Numbered from the stretch's first letter, positions 36,166-48,643 are shown. The stretch is 64,000 bases of DNA from Tetrahymena elliotti 4EA (GCA_000231825.2 JH720332.1:216717-280716), one strand, 5' to 3'. The notes: generated by a model from the sequence alone, not told the origin. Program-made: numbers and translations.

Positions 36166-38656
36166 TCAGCAAATTTTGACCAATCTAAGGGCTTTCTTAC
36201 ATTTTTGATTGAGAATACTGATATTCTTTCTTTCATTAGAACTAATTAATTTGATAGAGACAAAAGTTAATTTTTTATCAAAAATTTATATTTATAAATT
36301 TACTATTTATCAATCATCAAAACAGAGATTTTTTTGCATTGAGAAATATATTTGCCTAAGAAATTAATACCTACTGAATTTATAGTATCATTTCCACTAA
36401 ATATGTTATTAAAAATAATTTATAAATTCCATTCATTTTTTATAATTTCTATAATCTTTACGCTAAGAATATTGACAGATTTTCTAAATTAGCAAAATTG
36501 TTTAATTCTTCTCCAATTCTCATTGCTCCAATTGAATCTATTTTGTTTGATCTATTTATCATCAAAGTAGAATTAAATTTACTTTTTTGTTAGGGGGTTT
36601 GCTAATAATATTTACCTTAAACGCAATCCTAAGCTTGTTAATGTTTGGCAAACAGAAAGTTCTTTTACACTTCTAATTGCTCCCTTTGAAGTTATACCAT
36701 TTTTCCTATTTATTATTAGAATCTTTAGAAAACAGCACTACTTTTTTATATTATTTTTACCATAAATCGATTTCAAATTTTTTTAACATTTTAAGCTATG
36801 AAATTTGATGGCTTAAGTTAACAAATCCGATGTCTTCTATTTTATTGTCTCTGTTATAATAAAAAATGCATTTAATATATGTATTGTATTATAAATATTC
36901 ATATATATATTACTGGAAATCAAGAGAAAGTCTTCTCAAATTCTTGCATTTTGACAAATTTTAACCAATCATACAGGCTCCATAAGCATCAATGTTATTA
37001 CTCCTTTTTTGAGGTTTTTCAAATATTTTTTTAATACATTTGTTGAAAAATGAATATTTTTAAGTACCATAATGTGAGTGATAAGCATGTTAAGTGAGTA
37101 AGCTTAGAAATATTTTCAGAAAAGAGAGCGGAACCTTGAGTTTTAAGGTCACAACGACTAATTTATAAAATTATTTGTTAGTTTATTAGTAAATACTTTG
37201 GTAATAAATAGGAATGTTAATGCCTATTTATATTTTATTTATCTATCAATATATACTTGATTGTTAATGAGAGCTTAGTGAGGTTGGAGCATTTAGAGAT
37301 GTTTTAGATTAGGTATTGAGCATCTTATTATTGTAATCCATGAGAGCTAAAGTTAAAGTAGGAATAAAGATTATAAAATGCAAGAGAGAAATGAAAAGAA
37401 ATAGAATATATAAATAAAATAATTTAATTTATTGTTTTTGTGTTTTATATGATTGTCCATCATTTAGTTGTAATATACACAAGAATTTCTTGTATGTTTG
37501 ATTACGAATATATGAAACAAAACACATAAATTAGTGGACATTTTATTTAGTAAAAGAAATATCTGAGGTCTGAAATAGAAATAGAAGCATGTATTATTAC
37601 TTGATAGATAGCTAAAGCTTCTAAAGTTTAGAGCATTGGCCTATAGCATTAGCAAGGTAGTAAGCAGCAAACGATCCAAAGGAAGCTGAGCTAATTAAAT
37701 TATAAAGTTAATTGCTATTTTTAGATTAATGAATGAACTTACTTTATTTCGTAGTTGAGACTTTACAAATTAGAGCATTTGCTTATGGGTTCAAATTACT
37801 AGTTGATCATCAAAAATTATCTTTAATATTAAGAGAAAATAAGTATAAATGAATGGATATTAATTTAGTTAACACTGCTTTAACAGTCTTTATAAATGAG
37901 AAATAAAATAATTTACTGGAAAGATCCCTTGAGGTATTTGATTTCATGAGTGTTATCTCCTTTAATCTATTTAGAAATAGTAAATAGTAAGAATTTATTT
38001 ATTTATTTCTTTTAAAGTAGAAAAAATTTAAATCTAACCCAAGTTAAAAATTCAAATTGAATTTAATAGAAAGAGTTAGATTTAAATTAAAATAGAATAA
38101 GTTATTTTTAGTTTATTTTTTTTACCTCATTAATTGTAACTAAGTTTTTACTGCATTCATCTTTTGTTTTATCAAAAATAAATATTTTAGAAAAGAATTT
38201 TTGATTGATTGTTTTAAGTGATTCTTTTGAGAATGTAAGTAGAACAAACAAATTCAAAAATTAAAAAACAAAAATACATTTAGTAAAGTAAAATTCTTTG
38301 ATGATAAAGTTATCAAGTTCGTAAATTTCAAGAGGTGAGATTGAGAGAGAACTATTGTCTTTATTTGATAAAGCTGATTATTTTTGAAACAAAATAAAAT
38401 TTTATTGTATATCAATACTATGCGAAAAAAATGGCATACTTTCCTCATAGGCAGAGCTGGAAGATTGATCATTGTAATAAGAAGGTTTTTGTAGTATTTC
38501 CATGACTACATGCCTGTTAAATTTATCATTTTCTGCAGATAAAATGAGAGAACGAACATCGTTCTCTTGATATCTAAATTAAGAGAATTGTTAATTATAA
38601 AGGAATTATAGAATTTTTTGTAAAGAATCGATTTTAATCGAGCACTCATTTTGCAT
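36166..38656 (-). CDS. Leucine-rich-repeat protein, about 470 aa, 12 exons
   Basis: ATG at 38656; exon 1 (38656-38126, 177 codons) encodes a non-repeat N-terminal domain (MQNECSIKIDSLQKILQFLY). Exon 2 is 37966-37917. Nine further exons, each about 75-90 nt, encode one LRR each, for example GQCSKLQKLQLSI, QNISKCSNLTKLSLTI, SENISKLTHLTCLSL, GQNLSKCKNLRRLSLDF and GEELNNFANLENLSIF. All introns between them are in phase 2, so each exon is a symmetric module. The last exon encodes KCKKALRLVKIC followed by TGA at 36166, an ending I recall from ciliate LRR families. LRRs of the NxIxxxGaxxL type are ribonuclease-inhibitor-like and bind proteins. No enzymatic domain is seen. Boundaries of individual middle exons come from reading phase. 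Confidence 0.83.
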
Positions 38657-39354
38657 TTAGTGCACAATATTCAAACAAGAAGTTTCCATTATTGTTATAT
38701 TTTGTTTATTTATTTATTTGTTTGTTTCTTAATAACTTATTTTTTATATTTTTTAATTAATATTTTTTGGTTTAGAAATCAATTATCTTTTTTTAATTAA
38801 TTGAATTCTCTTAAACCTCCTTTCTTTCCTTTGCTCAAGACTTTCAATCAAAATTCTTTCTTCTACCTTTAATAAAAAAAGGACTGCCATCAATTTAAAT
38901 TTCTAGACTCTTGACAGAAATTTTGCAAAAAGAAAAAAAAATTAGATAAAAATAGAGTTGAAAATTCATGAATTTCTCATTTTGTCAAACTGATACTCCC
39001 TTTGATTATTAATTTCAATTAAAATAGAAGCAACACAGAAAAAATTCAGAACAATAAAAGAAATTTGAAAGAATAACTATTTATAACAAAATATATTCAC
39101 ACCACACCACATCACTTTACAGTTAATAAAAGACATTTTCTTTCTTTAATATTTTTTCGTACATGCTTTTCTTTGTTTTAATTAAAGTCTCAAGAAATTT
39201 TCAGTTTCAAAACAACAAGCCTTCGAGCTTTCAAGCACTTTTGAATCATTTTTTATGTATTATCTTGTTTTGTCACTCTAATCCAATAATAAAATAAATT
39301 ACTTTATTCTTTGTTTGATATTTTATTTTATAAATAATAAAAATCATTTCCCTT
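38657..39354. other. Intergenic between tandem LRR genes
   Basis: AT-rich spacer. A small CACAC-like run occurs at about 39097-39113. Nothing else was seen. Confidence 0.5.
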
Positions 39355-40627
39355 TCAATTAAATTTATTGAAGAAAGAAAAACATAAAGCAAGCCAAAAT
39401 AAAAATAGAAAATAAATTTAATCAGTTTAAATTTAATTAAATATTAAAGATTTAAATGAAGTGGTTTGCTTACCACTAATTTAATATTATTTATCATATT
39501 AGATGAAGGAAAATTAAATGGATTATTGATATAAAATACCTTTTATCTAGAGTTAAAGTATGTATTTGAGATGTTTTATAGATTGCTTTGCCTAATATGT
39601 TTAATGCCTCTTTAGAGATTTAGTCATTATACCTATATATTAAAAAAAAAGATTAATTTTGAAATGATTTAAGAGTATTATTGGCATATTACTTTAATAA
39701 AAGAGTTAAATTCTTTAAGTGAAGATAATTTTGTATTTCCTTTGAAAATCCAATAACTCCGTTAGAATTTATATTGTTATATCTTTTATAAAATTTATTT
39801 CTTTTGCATTTATTTTGTGAAAGAATTTAATTATCTATAACAAGAAAATGTTGTTATTGTTGTTGTTACCTTAAGTTTAATTCTAAAAGAATTATTTTTG
39901 TACATTTTTGTATTTCTGCTGATAAGCCTGAAACACCCTCTGACTTAATATTGTTTCTCCTATTTAATTTATATTAGATTATTATTAATAAAAATAGGAT
40001 ATAATTACATACCACAAATTTATCTTTAGCTGTCTCAGGTTTTTTAGCTTTGAAATTTACCAACCCATTTTGATAGCTCCATCTGATCCAATTAAGTTTT
40101 CTCTTTTAAAAAACTCTAATAAAATAATATGTATAAAATATATTATACTTACTGTAAGTTAATGCTTAGATAAATTAGCTTAGTTATTTTAGATATATTC
40201 TATGTAGCTTCGTAGATTACATTGTCATTAATCATTTCTTTCCTAAATCAAAATAAAATTAGTTAAATTTATTATGAAAATTAATATTTCAACCAAAATG
40301 AAACACTTAAGTAAGCTAAATTTTAACAGTTTGCCATTTCTACAGTCACCTAATTAATCCCTCCATCTTTATTTAACCCACAATTGCTAGAAAAATTTTA
40401 ATTAACCCAAATAAATTTTAAATTCATGTTTTACCTGAAATTTAAACTCATTTGTCTCAAATTTCTACATTTAGGCAATTATTACACTAAATGTAAACAA
40501 TTTTACCTTTCTTTTGTTAAATCTCTAATTTATTTTTATCAAAAAAATCAGATTAAACATCATCATTAATATTAAGAATTTGAAAATCAATTATTGTTTT
40601 TTCCTTAAAGTTCTACTTTAATTTCAT
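39355..40627 (-). CDS. Second leucine-rich-repeat gene, altered 3' end
   Basis: ATG at 40627 opens a short N-terminal exon (MKLKQNFKEKTIIDFQILNI). It is followed by LRR exons in phase 2 like those of the neighbour: QQLPKCRNLRQMSLNF, VEMANCQNLAYLSVSF, ATQNISKITKLIYLSINL, GWQISKLKNLRQLKINL, SAEIQKCTKIILLELNL, SKEIQNYLHLKNLTLLL and GKAIYKTSQIHTLTL. The first and second exons join only if 20 nt (40487-40506) are removed. The 3' end lacks the ALRLVKIC ending of the upstream paralogue; after the last repeat the frame runs through a hydrophobic, spacer-like sequence to TGA at 39355, so the end is uncertain and the gene may be truncated or decaying. Confidence 0.6.
40487..40506 (-). other. Candidate 20-nt intron
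   Basis: On the minus strand the sequence is GTAAAATTGTTTACATTTAG. It has canonical GT and TAG ends, and its removal joins exon 1 (phase 1) to exon 2 of the second LRR gene in the correct frame. Retention leads to TGA about 17 codons later. The other introns in the window are 35 bp or longer. Confidence 0.5.
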
Positions 40628-42235
40628 AAAATCTTAAAAGCTAATTTTTAGTTTGTTGAAAGATATTAAAACTTATATAAAATAAGCAAGAATTTAAAAT
40701 TACAAAATTAATAGTTTAGTTGGAAGAAATTTATGAATTGTAATAATTTTAAGAAATGTAAGAACTTAAAATGTGCTGAAATTAGGTATTTCATCTTTAA
40801 TCTTTCTAAATAAATTAAATTAAATCTATAAATTAAGTTTATTTAATCATTTTAAGTTTTATTTAACAAATAATCTTTCTCTATACACTAAAAGCTCATT
40901 AAAAATTTAAAAAAACAATAAAATTAAAAATGATTAAAAATCAAAAAAATGTTTAAACTCTAATTTATTTGCTTCAAAAATTACACAATTTTAAAGAAAG
41001 TCTAAAATTTTATGTTGATTATTTTTAAATTTAAGAAAATTAAATTTACTGAAAATCAAAAGAAAGAGCTAAGTCCATCAAATTTTCACACTTTTGAATC
41101 TACTCAGAGAGTAAGCTTAGATCATTATTTTTTGTGTTTTACAATCCTCTATTTTTTTAGTAAAATCCAAAAAATTTTGAAATGGATTTGGATATTATAA
41201 TTTTTACTAAAATTTCAAAGTTAGAGACAATAAATTTTAGCAAAAACTTATTTTTTTTAGGTTTTCTGAAAATGAATCTTAATCTCTATTTTAATGGATA
41301 TAAATTGAAATAAAAAATTAAAATAATTTACTGGGTATTATTATCTACAATTTTATGAACTAGATTTTAATTCTATTCAGTTATCTATTAAGAATTAATT
41401 TAATTTTTTAAATAATTAATATTAAGTTAAATAAATAAATACCTCAGCAAAAACTGAAGGCTATAATTTTAAAAGATCTTTTAATTAATAAATTAAATTT
41501 ATTTTAATTGGTGTTAAAATTAATAATTTTACATTCTTTAAATTTAGAATACTACATTTCTATCATATTTTGATGTTCAAATTCACTCTATTTTATCATC
41601 TATTTTAGTTGATCATTTTACTTTACTTAAATAATAAAATAATCTTCAGTTTATTCTATAACAAAAAATAATTCATTTTCATTCTTCCATAAAAATTGAA
41701 AATCCTGATGCTGTTCTTGTTTGTTTATTATGTATTTAAAATTTTGTATTACAAAATGTTAATTTATTTTAAATTAACTTTTTATTAATTGTTTTAGTTT
41801 CTCTATCTACTACATATTTAGATTTTAGATTTGTTTTTTTTCTTCTAAAATCTTTGTTTATGCAAGTGTTATTTTTAATTCAAATAAATTTATGTGTTGT
41901 ATGTAATTTACAAAAAATAATTGATTCAATTTTAATGATCTTTGATTATTTAGATGAATTAATTATTATTAATAAATAAGACAAAAAACAATAATCAATT
42001 TTGAAGACATAAAATAAAATGCTAAAATTGTTTTTATTCACTCCTTTTAAAACGTGATAAATACCCAAAAAAATCTATGAATAATATTTTTGAAGTTTTA
42101 AATCCCTTTGTAAAAGAAATATTTATATTAATAATGAATGCTATTTATTGCCAAAATTATAATTTATTTTTTGGAAAATAATAAATTAAGATAAAGAAAT
42201 TATTCTTTGATTAGTTAATTTGCAAATATTACTTT
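40628..42235. other. Intergenic, AT-rich
   Basis: No gene was recognised. Short standard-code ORFs here give spacer-like peptides. Confidence 0.5.
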
Positions 42236-42663
42236 TATGTTTTTCAATTGATTTACTTTTATGAAGATTAAATATTTAAAATTTTATAAAATAAACTAAT
42301 AAAAAACATTTTATTAAATTAGCAGAGTTTATTTTATTAAAAAAACCTTAAAAATGAACTTAAAACCAAATCTCTTTTAAATATATTAACAATTTTAATG
42401 GTATCATTAAATATTTGTATGAAGTATTTAAATCTTAATTTACAAATATTGAGTGTCTACCTATCGCATATTTTTGTAAATTAAGAAATATTCAAAACAG
42501 AATTAATAATCTTCTCTACATATTTTATCTTACCATCTATTTCATTTTTAAAAAGAAAATTTAAAAAAGAGAATTTGATTGTTTTTTTAAATATGAATGA
42601 ATTTTGCTTTTGATTAACAACAATAATAATTTAATATTAGAAAATCATCCATAAAAAGATCTC

Positions 42664-44873
42664 ATGAATTACTTCTGCTATAAACCAGAGAATTTTTAAA
42701 GGTACCAAAACCCTTTTTCTGCCTCTAAAAATAGTGCTTAACAAGAGAATAATTAAAGTAATAGCAACTAAAAATAATATGAGAGCAGATCTAGCTTAAT
42801 TTCAAATAATCTGAGAGAAGTCCTTAATATGGTAGCTAATAACAACAAGAGCATTAATTTAGTTATAAAAATTTCAAAACTTAATAGAGTAATCCCTAAT
42901 TTGATAAAAATTAAAGTTATAATAGCTAATTTTAGTCTGAGAGTAAGAATAGCTATTATTCACATTAATCATCTTAGGAAAAATATCAGTCAAATAACAG
43001 CAATCAAGGAAACACCAACTCATCTAATGAGCATTATAAATTCAAATTTAATGATTATTAGAAGCCTAAATAAGATGAAAGTACATCTAAAACTTCATTT
43101 AATTAATAATATTACTCTAATTCATCCTAAGAACAGACAAAAACAAAGTCAAACACTAACCAGAATGCTTAATAAAATGAAAAAACTTACAAGTATTCCT
43201 CTTAGAAATAAACTGACTCTAATTCAACAAATGAAAATACAAAAATGAGCTCGAATGCTAATTAGAATGCTCAATAGTAGGAAAAAACTTTCAAAAAATA
43301 TCCTTAAAAAATATTTTCTAGTTTTTTCAGCAAAATGAAAGATGACAAGCCAAAGTAAAAATAAAATTCTAATGCTTATGTATCTAAATAGTACTAGCCT
43401 TCCACTAAGGAAAAAGATTGGATACTGAATGATATACCTAATGAACTGAGTGCTTATAATTATATTAATAATTAGACTTTTTACAATTTTGAAGAATTAA
43501 TTCAATACAACCAACTACAAGGAACACAGTTTGCTCAAATTAAAGAATAAGGCAATTAAATTTACAAGGAGATAATAGAAAGATGTGAAAAATAATTTGT
43601 CCCAATAAGCTAAATTAAAATTTAATTACAATAAGCTTTGAATTACTATGAGGCAGCTAACAACAAGGCTTAGGTACAAGGAGAAAAAGCGTCTATACAG
43701 AAAAATATTGCAATGATAAATTTTAAGCTTATACTTTACAATTGCTGCTAACCTGGAAATTAAGCTGAATACTTTAAGCAAGGTCTTGCTTGTATGAAAA
43801 ATGCCATCAAATGCGCCAGAAGAGAAAACAAGAAAAGTAATGATTGGTACACTCAGCTTGATTATACAAAGAACTAAGCATTTAAAGAAATCATAAACAC
43901 AATCTTAAACTAACAGTCCGATATAAAGGTGGATTAGACTTAAATAATTGAAGACTTAAGAAAATTAGCAAAGGATGTCAGCTTAGAGATGGACTCAGAT
44001 AGTCATCTAATAGCTTAAAAATAGATTTTTTTGATAAGGGAAGAGATGATCTAAGACTGCAAATAAACAGACAACTTCATTATAGCAGAAAATATTCAAG
44101 AGAATGTGAACTTAGATTTAAAATTATTGTACGAAGCTTCACAAAAATCAAATAATGAAAAAATAAGATTTTATTTTAACTAGAGATATCTCAAGCTTGA
44201 TGAATCTGTTTAAGAATTTCAAGCTATCAAATATCTTTAATTAGGTAATAAAATCTATCAGACAGAGTAAGAAATTAAAATTTAGATCAGCTCCTACAAA
44301 TTAATTAACTCAGAAGCAATTTGGGAGGCTATTGATGCTTACAAGGCTGCAATCAAACTTTTTGAAGGTAAATTTTTACACATTGAAGCTGAATGCTACT
44401 TTATGATAGGTTAAATATACCTAGAAATGTTTGACCATACAAGTTAGAAAGCTCATGACTATATTAGAAATTCTATTTTTTTAGATTTTAACTCTAGTAA
44501 AGTAATTAGAAAGTAATGGTACACAGCTGCTATGAACATTATGAAAAAATTATAAGATCAATCGGTCTAGAAAGACTCTGAATTGTTTGAAGGTTGGAAA
44601 ATCTAAAATAAAATCATAGTAGATGAAATTGCTTCTTATCAATCTAAAGGACTTGTTGAATTTGTGAAGTGGATTACAACAAAACACAAACCATCTTTCA
44701 ACCTAAATTTTTAACTAGATGACCCTGAATCATAAGTTAGTAAAAAGCTACTCCATAAAGTAATGATTTTGTATCATGCAGATAAAATCACAGGAGAAAC
44801 TTAGCATTTTAAGTTCATAGCAAAAGAAATCATGAGGCATCTCACAAACTTCTATGATTTAGTTAAAAATTGA
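42664..44873 (+). CDS. J-like protein, copy 1 (frameshifted near its N-terminus)
   Basis: From ATG at 42664 (MNYCFYK-like start) the frame agrees with the neighbouring copy until about 42795, where one base is missing relative to copy 2 (gatctagcttaatt against gaccaggttttaatt). The rest of the gene, to TGA at 44871, is in the shifted frame. After a Ser/Asn/Gln-rich N-terminus comes a helical, TPR-like region beginning around YNYINNQTFYNF and including AIWEAIDAYKAAIKLFEG. The C-terminus resembles the auxilin J-domain: LLHKVMILYHADKITGE then FIAKEIMRHLTNFYD. HPD, which activates Hsp70, is HAD here (44775-44783). Unless the missing base is a sequence error, the protein starts downstream or the copy is a pseudogene. 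Confidence 0.72.
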
Positions 44874-45512
44874 ATTTCAAAATCTAAAATTTATTTTCTT
44901 TGTTAATTATAATAAATTTGCGTTTATTTCATGAATTTTTAATAAATTTTAGAAATTATAAAGTATTCAATTTTTTAATAAATTAATGAGTGATGGCCTA
45001 TTATTTTGTCATATGTTCCCAGACCACACTTTTTCCTTTATATTTATTCTCTGTTTTAAAGAATAATTAATAACAACTGTACAGAAAAAGACTCTACTTT
45101 TATGAAGATTAAATATTTAAAATTTCATAAAAAAGATTAATGAAAAACATTTTATTGAATGAAAGAGTTTATTTTATGTATATTACTGCTTAAAAATGAA
45201 CTTAAAATCAAAGCTCTTTTTGATATATTAACAGTTTTAATGGTATCATAATAATTAATTATTTGTATGAAGTATTTAAATCTTAATTTACAATATTGAG
45301 TGTCTATCTGTATCTTATTTTTGTAAATTAACAAAAATATTCAAACCAAAATTAATACTTTTCTTTACATATAATATCTTACTATCTATTTCATTTTTAA
45401 AAAAGTAAATTAAAAAAAAAAGAATTTTATTTTTTTTAAATATGAATGAGCTTTGCTCTTGATTAACAATAATAATAATTTAATATTAAAAAATCGTCCA
45501 TATCAAGATCTC
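44874..45512. other. Intergenic, duplicated upstream block
   Basis: From about 45098 it repeats the DNA upstream of copy 1. No other feature was seen. Confidence 0.6.
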
Positions 45513-47540
45513 ATGAGGTCCTAAAAAAAACCAGAGAATTTTAAAAGTTACCAAAACCCTTTTTATGATTCTAAAAATAGTGCTTAACAAGAGAATAATT
45601 AAAGTAATAGCAACTAAAAATAATATGAGAGTAGACCAGGTTTTAATTTCAAATAATCAGAGAGAAGTGATTAACAAGGTAGCTAATAACAACAAGAACA
45701 TTAATTTAGTTATAAAAGCTTCAAAACTTAATAGAGTAATGAAAGTACATCTAAAACTTCATCTAATTAATAATATTACTCTAATTCATCCCAAGAACAG
45801 ACAAAAACAAAATCTAGCAATAACCAGAATGCTTAATAAAATGAAAAAACTTACAATTATTCCTCTTAAAAATAAAGTGACTCTAATTCCACAAACCAAA
45901 ATACAAAAACGAGTTCGAATGCTAATTAGAATGCTCAACAGTAGGAAAAGACTTTCAAAAAGTTTTCATCTTAAAAAAGATTTTCTAGTTTTTTCAGCAA
46001 AATGAAAGAAGATAAGCCATAGTAAAAATAAAATTCTCATACTTACGTATCTAAGTAGTACTAACCTTCCACTAAGGTAAAAGATTGGATACTGAATGAT
46101 GTACCTAATGAACTAAGTGCCTATAATTATATTAATAATTAGACTTTTTACAATTTTGAAGAATTAATTCAATACAACCAACTACAAGGAGTATAGTTTG
46201 CTCAAATTAAAGAATAAGGTAATTCAATTTACAAGGAGATAATAGAAAGATGTGAAAAATAATTTGTCCCAATAAGCTAAATTAAAATTTAATTACAATA
46301 AGCTTTGAATTACTATGAGGCGGCTAACAACAAGGCTTAGGTACAAGGAGAAAAAGCGTCTATACAGAAAAATATTGCAATGATAAATTTTAAGCTTATA
46401 CTTTACAATTGCTGCTAACCTGGAAATTAAGCTGAATACTTTAAGCAAGGTCTTGCTTGTATGAAAAATGCCATCAAATGCGCCAGAAGAGAAAACAAGA
46501 AAAGTAATGATTGGTACACTCAGCTTGATTATACAAAGAACTAAGCATTTAAAGAAATCATAAACACAATCTTAAACTAACAGTCCGATATAAAGGTGGA
46601 TTAGACTTAAATAATTGAAGACTTAAGAAAATTAGCAAAGGATGTCAGCTTAGAGATGGACTCAGATAGTCATCTAATAGCTTAAAAATAGATTTTTTTG
46701 ATAAGGGAAGAGATGATCTAAGACTGCAAATAAACAGACAACTTCATTATAGCAGAAAATATTCAAGAGAATATGAACTTAGATTTAAAATTATTGTACG
46801 AAGCTTCACAAAAATCAAATAATGAAAAAATAAGATTTTATTTTAACTAGAGATATCTCAAGCTTGATGAATCTGTTTAAGAATTTCAAGCTATCAAATA
46901 TCTTTAATTAGGTAATAAAATCTATCAGAAAGAGTAAGAAACCAAAATTTAGATCAGCTCACACAAGTTAATTAACTCAGAAGCAATTTGGGAGGCTATT
47001 GATGCTTACAAGGCTGCAATCAAACTTTTTGAAGGCAAATTTTTACACATTGAAGCTGAATGCTACTTTATGATAGGTTAAATATACCTAGAAATGTTTG
47101 ACCATACATGTTAGAAAGCTCATGACTATATTAGAAATTCTATTTCTTTAGATTTTAACTCTAGTAAAGTAAGTAGAAAGTAATGGTACACAGCTGCTAT
47201 GAACATTATGAAAAAATTATAAGATAAATCTATCTAGAAAGACTCTGAGTAGTTTGATGATTGGAAATTATCAAATAAAATCATAGTAGATGAAATCTCT
47301 TCTTATCAATCTAAAGGACTTGTTGAATTTGTGAAGTGGATTACAACAAAGCATAAACCATCTTTCAACCTAAATTTTAAATTAGATGACCCTGAATCAC
47401 AAGTTAGTAAAAAGCTACTCCATAAAGTAATGGTTCTTTATCATGCAGATAAAATCACAGGAGAAACTTAGCATTTTAAGTTCATAGCAAAAGAAATCAT
47501 GATGCATCTCACAAATTTTTATGAAATAGTCAAAAATTGA
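45513..47540 (+). CDS. J-like protein with TPR-like helical region, copy 2, 675 aa
   Basis: A single 676-codon frame runs from ATG at 45513 (MRSQKKPENFKSYQ) to TGA at 47538. The first 190 residues are Ser/Asn/Gln/Lys-rich and shorter than in copy 1 by an internal deletion. Next comes a long helical region (NNKAQVQGEKASIQKNIAMI, CMKNAIKCARRENKKSNDWY, AIWEAIDAYKAAIKLFEG) with TPR-like periodicity. The C-terminal 60 residues resemble the auxilin/GAK J-domain (VMVLYHADKITGE, FIAKEIMMHLTNFYE). The conserved HPD is HAD (47442-47450). Auxilins recruit Hsp70 to uncoat clathrin vesicles; loss of the Pro would be expected to impair Hsp70 stimulation, so a pseudo-J or changed role is inferred. Confidence 0.82.
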
Positions 47541-48643
47541 AGTTAAAATTTAGGTTTATATATTAATTATTGATTAGTTGATTTTTTGTTAAAGTTTGTG
47601 TAAAAATAATTTGAAAATTCTAGAATTATTATCTTTTAAAAATCAATCTAAAAAAAGGTTCTCTCCTAGATTTTATCACCTAACTCTTAAAAATAATAAT
47701 AAGTGCATATCAATTTATTTACATGTTTGTCATATTTATTTTAATTTTATGATATAATATTAAATATGTGGTTATCGTTTGTTATTCTGTTTAAAATTAT
47801 TCATGGTGTTTGAATATTTTTTGTGGGATATATAAATTAAATTATTTGCTTGAATTAAAAAAATTTTATTAAGTAGACTGTCAATAATCAATAAAATCAA
47901 TTGAATTCTTTGAATCAAATTTAAAGTTAAGCAATTTAAAACACATATGCTTTTCGAAATTAAGGATTTTAATAGAAATACACAGCATCAAAAAAGTGTT
48001 TTATTTTTTGTACAATTTTTAAATTATTTTAGCCAAATTTAAATTTAAACATTTTATCAAAAAAACAAAGAGTTCTTTTAAAATAGAAAAGAAGCACCTA
48101 TAAAATTATTTTATATTTTGTATTATTTATTGAGTGATTCTAATCAAATTTAAGTTAACTCTATTAAGTAAATATATTTTACAAATTTAAGGATTTTATG
48201 AAAAATAGACAAGTATAAAAAAAAGTATTTTATTTTTTACCCTATTTTTGAACTAGACAAATTAAATATAAATTTATATTTTTTATCAAAAAAGACAAAG
48301 ATGCTTTTACAAATTTAAGAGTTTTTTAAAAATAGAAAGCACCGATAAAATAATTTTATTATTCATTTATTTATTGAATTATCCTCATCAAACTAAATCA
48401 AAAAAAACAAAAACACTTTGTTTAAGAATTTTATTAAAAATAGAAGAATGCAATTATCAAGGTCGACAAATATGCTTTGATAAATTTGAGAAGCATCAAT
48501 AAAATTTTTTTATTTTTCAAATTATCAAAAAAATTAAATTTAAAAATAGAAGAATGAATATTTTATTTGTTCACAATAAAAAATAATTAAAAAAATAATA
48601 ACATAACAATTTAATATTAGCTAAATAGAAATAAATATTTTTG
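47541..48643. other. Intergenic containing imperfect tandem repeats
   Basis: Separates copies 2 and 3. The repeat array at 47950-48560 is listed separately; no gene was recognised. Confidence 0.55.
47950..48560. repeat. Imperfect tandem repeat, unit about 230 bp
   Basis: The landmark taaggatttta starts near 47961 and 48188 and, as taagaatttt, near 48423. After each landmark the same order recurs: a short run with aaaaatag or similar, aagtnttttattttt, a tttatcaaaaaa-acaaag segment, then atagaaa-gcacc-ataaaat. The third copy is shortened and rearranged. The landmark spacing is 227 and 235 bp. Confidence 0.65.

Larger units (their letters stand above)
42240..47540. repeat. Tandem duplication of about 2.8 kb
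   Basis: The non-coding block beginning near 42256 (acttttatgaagattaaata) recurs near 45098, and the similarity continues through the two following genes to 44873 and 47540. Upstream DNA is clearly diverged, with small indels, whereas part of the coding region is almost identical. A third, more diverged gene copy without obvious flanking similarity follows at 48644. Confidence 0.85.

Noticed and set aside
42771..42796. 26-nt GT...AG intron to restore the frame of J-like copy 1
   Set aside because: The paralogue keeps the equivalent bases as open coding sequence, so a one-base deletion is the simpler explanation.
42829..43248. Standard-code ORF of 139 aa over J-like copy 1
   Set aside because: It lies in a different frame from the conserved coding frame of the paralogues; it is a shadow that survives because TAA and TAG are absent from that frame.
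45565..46005. Standard-code ORF of 146 aa over J-like copy 2
   Set aside because: Same shadow as in copy 1; the true ciliate-code frame runs through the region without TGA and continues to the J-like domain.
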